Positions 62,901-64,000 of a DNA stretch of 64,000 bases are shown one piece after another (within the stretch, counting starts at the first letter, position 1; each line of letters begins with the position of its first letter). The stretch covers positions 310,001 through 374,000 of the forward strand of contig NZ_JAWDIY010000001.1 in assembly GCF_032380655.1 (NCBI RefSeq), read 5' to 3'. Below the pieces are notes generated by a model. It ran no database searches, was not told the origin of the DNA, and saw only the letters and a list, made by a program, of their open reading frames with translations. Position numbers and translations under genes: made by a program. The stretch comes from Diplocloster hominis (lineage in GTDB: Bacteria > Bacillota > Clostridia > Lachnospirales > Lachnospiraceae).

Positions 62901-63817
62901 TCCCCCTGTCCCGAGATATCCACCGATCCCACTTCCGTATAAGTCCCAGCCGCAAGATCCGTTTTCACACCGATTGTCAGCGCGGAACCCTGAGCCTTAA
63001 TACTCACGCCAAAGGCGCTGTTATCAGCCGGAAGCGATACTCCTTTATCCGTCAGATTCAGGACCGCGAACGTGTTCGTAACCACATTTCCCCCATTGAC
63101 CTTATGGAACTTAATCATATTTTTTTCGCCGCCGGCTTCACTTCCGTTCCCTCTGAACTGAAGCATATATCCATCTCGTGAAGTTTGTCCGATGCGAACC
63201 ATCACCGCCAGAGCCTTCCCACTATCGATCCCCATCGTAAATTCCGCGTTATAATCTGTCCACAGGGACTTCCCGGCCGTCGCCGCCGGATCCGCCCAGA
63301 TCCCCGTCATGCTTTCCCACTCAGAGCTGATATCTGTCATAAACGGCCTTGCCTCAGACCAGGCACTCTCCAACTGCCCCCTATCCCAGGACTTCACCCG
63401 CCAATAATACAACTGGTTATCCTCCAATAACTCAGCCAGTTTGTCCACATGAACAAAAGAGCTCTCCTGTGACTCCACCTTACCGGTATCATGCACCAGA
63501 ACCCCTCCATTAAAATCACCCGATCTCTTTGCCACCTGGATCTGATAAGCAGTCTGAATCTCGTCCTTATCCGCATCATGCAGCACCCAGGAAAAAGCCG
63601 GATTCTTCGTATTCAACCCATACGCGTACTCCAGCATCTCCGTCTTTAAGTCCGTGGGCTGAGAAGGCGCTGTATTCCCGTTCTCATCCGCCTTTGCCAA
63701 AGTCCCGCCATTGGAGATCATCGAGACACAGATCATCACGAAGGCCAATGCCATTGCAATGAACCGCTTCACGCCCCATCCTCTCTTAACAAGATTTCCT
63801 TTTTCCTTTTTCACCAT
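56918..63817 (-). CDS. Giant cell-surface GH78 alpha-L-rhamnosidase-like protein with Ig-like repeats
   Basis: A 2299-residue exported enzyme that should cut L-rhamnose from glycans or glycosides. Signal peptide about 1-45; an FN3-like rhamnosidase N domain (to about 160); two laminin-G-like segments (about 200-355 and 365-545); the GH78 N domain and helical barrel (about 560-1300). The catalytic pattern D-x4-E-x6-D is intact (D934, E939, D946 in DSQARERAPYEGD), as is the distal Glu1212 in TPEAWGHKW. Two Big2-like domains (about 1360-1530), a third LamG-like part, four Big_4-type repeats (about 1715-2050), a Thr/Pro linker, a further domain and a C-terminal anchor follow, with QTGD before the helix and a basic tail. 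GTG at 63826 is too close to the GGAGGA; the ATG at 63817 fits. Confidence 0.9.
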   Translation of the reverse strand: MVKKEKGNLVKRGWGVKRFIAMALAFVMICVSMISNGGTLAKADENGNTAPSQPTDLKTEMLEYAYGLNTKNPAFSWVLHDADKDEIQTAYQIQVAKRSGDFNGGVLVHDTGKVESQESSFVHVDKLAELLEDNQLYYWRVKSWDRGQLESAWSEARPFMTDISSEWESMTGIWADPAATAGKSLWTDYNAEFTMGIDSGKALAVMVRIGQTSRDGYMLQFRGNGSEAGGEKNMIKFHKVNGGNVVTNTFAVLNLTDKGVSLPADNSAFGVSIKAQGSALTIGVKTDLAAGTYTEVGSVDISGQGDLTEGTIGFRTGGSESGVIDDLTVTALDGKDTILYQSDFSGDDGKFAGGCSVADGKLKVGKSTFSLFGGDLTTAGFGWLDYTVEETIQTTDNIYTLFRFANGKEAAYMYRVNPGTNEMGFYTRANSTSAPAHQGDVNLSGKVTLSADKPFRIKITVKGDSVNTWLDADASDGAESWVLVDADRDLAEFAYGAGYLGFRTDTAAAATVSDIKVTDASGNVQYQSDFTESNPFSDSSVKDGNLVIPGDLRSCAIYKPADAKLTNLGRYTFLRSPRLNFAKGKEIEKVIVSAACRGTGKDRGIIYDLYMNGVCLGAGSARELNNVGDSNYRQVYYNSYDVTELIAAGQDNVISAVGNSRDDARSILVQATAFYKDGSKEIICNSGKDRDSWKTFDGTNAFGDDGSGITTGYVTLMHDNYNANEYPTGWQEVEFDDSKWSTQHKTFEVATDKSGTQGNVLYPFSSENALRVVTDEPTKRVYQNTLGNVVIDLGKEVIGGLKVSLTSSTQQSVGVHMGEEMNGDGTVKNKMSSLQGGSYEDVWTLKKGVNAFETITMRNFRYVELIGLDDGTKAEILKEENKGWIKGWAIQQPFDENDSSFEATDGSDAATLMNRLYELSKYTIKATNQDLFVDSQARERAPYEGDLLVNSNTSYAVSDNYSLARHSNEWLVDNPQWCNDYKLFSVEMAYWDYIYTGNTDSLTEFYNALGRKLTTEVIEYEDSATGFIRPKGSQAGNSALIDWPTSERDGYQGSYYDVVLNSEYVGIYDRMASISEAVGNSGDAQTYREKSAKLKDNLIKYAYDETNGCFYDSLAQDYTPTRHSSTHATAYALTYGVFTDQEMADRLCQFVYNNCKDEFRGSVYVTYFILKGLYNGNHGEMAERLMTNPKVGTDVKTFASLLDDLNCTITPEAWGHKWKGNMTLSHPWGAAPGCSIVQGMFGILPTKAGFDEFAIKLQPGDISSASIKAPTVKGPITVSVENAGEEGIRTNQMKAVVTIPVNSKAKVYMPVEDNLLTYLDIDGVKTDGIKEDGYLAVELGSGTYTVSVNPEKPDYEPVLTMTLSVESDKLTVEDETIVKAVVKDQYNNNRTENSAFTYKSNDENILTVDETGKITAVRRGDTTVEVTAEYKYSESKSATVTGTVNVHVDAVLKNFALKLDSGNDAVETGETVKASMAAVYNDGQEEILDNTKVTYTAEGDAATVNSAGLITGVKEGTVTVKADIRDKFTKINAKMEPVPVMTRKAWSFDGVNSPLSNVAVKDGALHAGLGQKVINTDADKQGSVFSGTFSVENVAASIAFNVKDDNNRYFWQFRTDNTLKKHKGNADLMEVIPIQLEEGDNTFLIATIDGVIYTYLNGKLIDICGADPGMPVSGGFGVRNGNSESFYLKEMNVGSDPAFRIESTLKIQNPLPTVTSVQNPKDITVDLGTTLEELNLPSEVDITLDNGQTVKAEVNWTGIYDGNAEATYTLTGTLTASDTFKNPDGVTAELKVTVKKSAPKVISVQESSYETVVGTDWESLSLPGEVTVTLSDNTTKDIPVTWQKGDYDKDTVGDYTVSGDLTVDEGYENPDNIRAQITISVKSPDLPKVVLVQTFGKLEVAFGTAREDLELPATAEITLNDEASTIKTAAISWSGAYDGNTAGDYTLTGSLADSEEYTNTDNLTAEIVVTVKQGLPVIRSVKAIPDKEVPHGTAAEELELPLTIEVTYEDTTTQELCVTWSGDYDGNVAGEYLLTGTLETDGICTNPNDIKAAVKIVVQEKAAEPTPTPVPTPTPTATPVPTPAPTVTPVPTPTPIPSEKPDDIIRITDSETGVTVQANPGIVPKDVQLKVVPENSGEVYEQLKASVKNTAGKEQKQVLVYDITLYSGGVEIQPDGAVKVTIPLPEGTDSKNILLYHVKADKQLEKVDFTVEGNSIIFYASSFSKYIIAENKADADDHNNSGNNDSQNQNSSSDDNSTVKGAQTGDNGMLYETMLLMLGAIMIIGTLCYRNRAKRSGHR

Positions 63818-64000
63818 CTTATTCACTCCTCCTGATCATTCCCGGACTTTCGCCCTTGTTTATTTGATCATCGTGATCACATTCTCTTTCGAAATGATTG
63901 TTTCGTCTCTATTCTAAATGAATGCATCCACTTTGGGCAGAGTAAAATCTTTTGATTTCGGGTAATATCTTTAGTTTTTCCCAGTAAAAATCTTCAGGCA
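63818..64000. other. Upstream region of the rhamnosidase gene
   Basis: AT-rich, 183 bp to the window edge. GGAGGAG lies just before the start. A TGATCATCGTGATCA dyad near 63867-63881 could be regulatory. No gene is seen. Confidence 0.4.

Overview
The window looks like chromosomal DNA of an anaerobic, probably spore-forming, gut-type Firmicute of the Clostridia, most likely Lachnospiraceae. The signs are a large-type SRP RNA, a SPOCS/LysM protein of the kind linked to sporulation, strong AGGAGG ribosome binding sites, pyruvate formate-lyase and hybrid cluster protein, many YesM/AraC two-component systems beside sugar ABC importers, and ECF-type transport. GC is near 50 percent with AT-rich accessory patches. 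No rRNA, CRISPR array, intact transposon or prophage is visible.

Region by region. 1-5.1 kb: an oligosaccharide ABC importer (permease cut by the window edge, plus lipoprotein binding protein) divergent from its YesM-type kinase and AraC-type regulator. 5.2-10.7 kb: a DUF1858 protein, a GH2 glycosidase lacking its N-terminal domain, then a pyruvate formate-lyase operon in which the glycyl-radical domain is a separate 81-residue protein, its activase, and a 2[4Fe-4S] ferredoxin. 10.8-17.5 kb: a membrane-anchored surface protein, an OmpR-type regulator with a 7TM sensor kinase, a LytTR regulator with a degenerate receiver, and a MerR regulator with an operator-like palindrome. 17.5-22.5 kb: a candidate structured RNA, the SPOCS/LysM protein, a PrcB-type lipoprotein, PlsC, the SRP RNA with its promoter, and an enoyl-CoA hydratase. 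22.5-26.5 kb: a four-gene surface-glycan acylation operon (SGNH, DUF4358, MBOAT, DHHW). 26.5-31.4 kb: an alpha/beta hydrolase, hcp with an iron-sulfur partner, and two gene remnants. 31.4-37.5 kb: a DUF5107/TPR protein with a divergent AraC regulator, then a transferred-looking patch with an SDR enzyme, an integrase remnant and tRNA-Lys.

37.7-45.7 kb: a ribose-type ABC importer and, upstream, an AraC regulator, a YesM kinase and a double-ABC protein whose nucleotide-binding motifs are all degenerate. 45.9-55.5 kb: a fucose-isomerase-like protein, then a tightly overlapping operon of an ECF importer (S, T, A, A), an MFS transporter, a uridine-phosphorylase-like enzyme, a TenA-family protein and a nucleoside hydrolase, divergent from a Crp/Fnr regulator and a TudS-related putative desulfidase. 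It reads as an uptake and salvage system for a nucleoside or base-like compound, possibly thiolated. 55.6-64 kb: an AI-2E-family membrane protein and a giant cell-surface GH78 alpha-L-rhamnosidase-like protein.

The strongest observations are: three clusters of a 21-bp repeat centred on ACATGT, each just after the stop codon of an unrelated minus-strand gene; the split pyruvate formate-lyase with a Cys-rich tail on its large subunit; the pseudo-ATPase in a two-component operon; and the ECF/TenA/nucleosidase/TudS-like neighbourhood. All functional statements rest on sequence reading alone; no database search was run.
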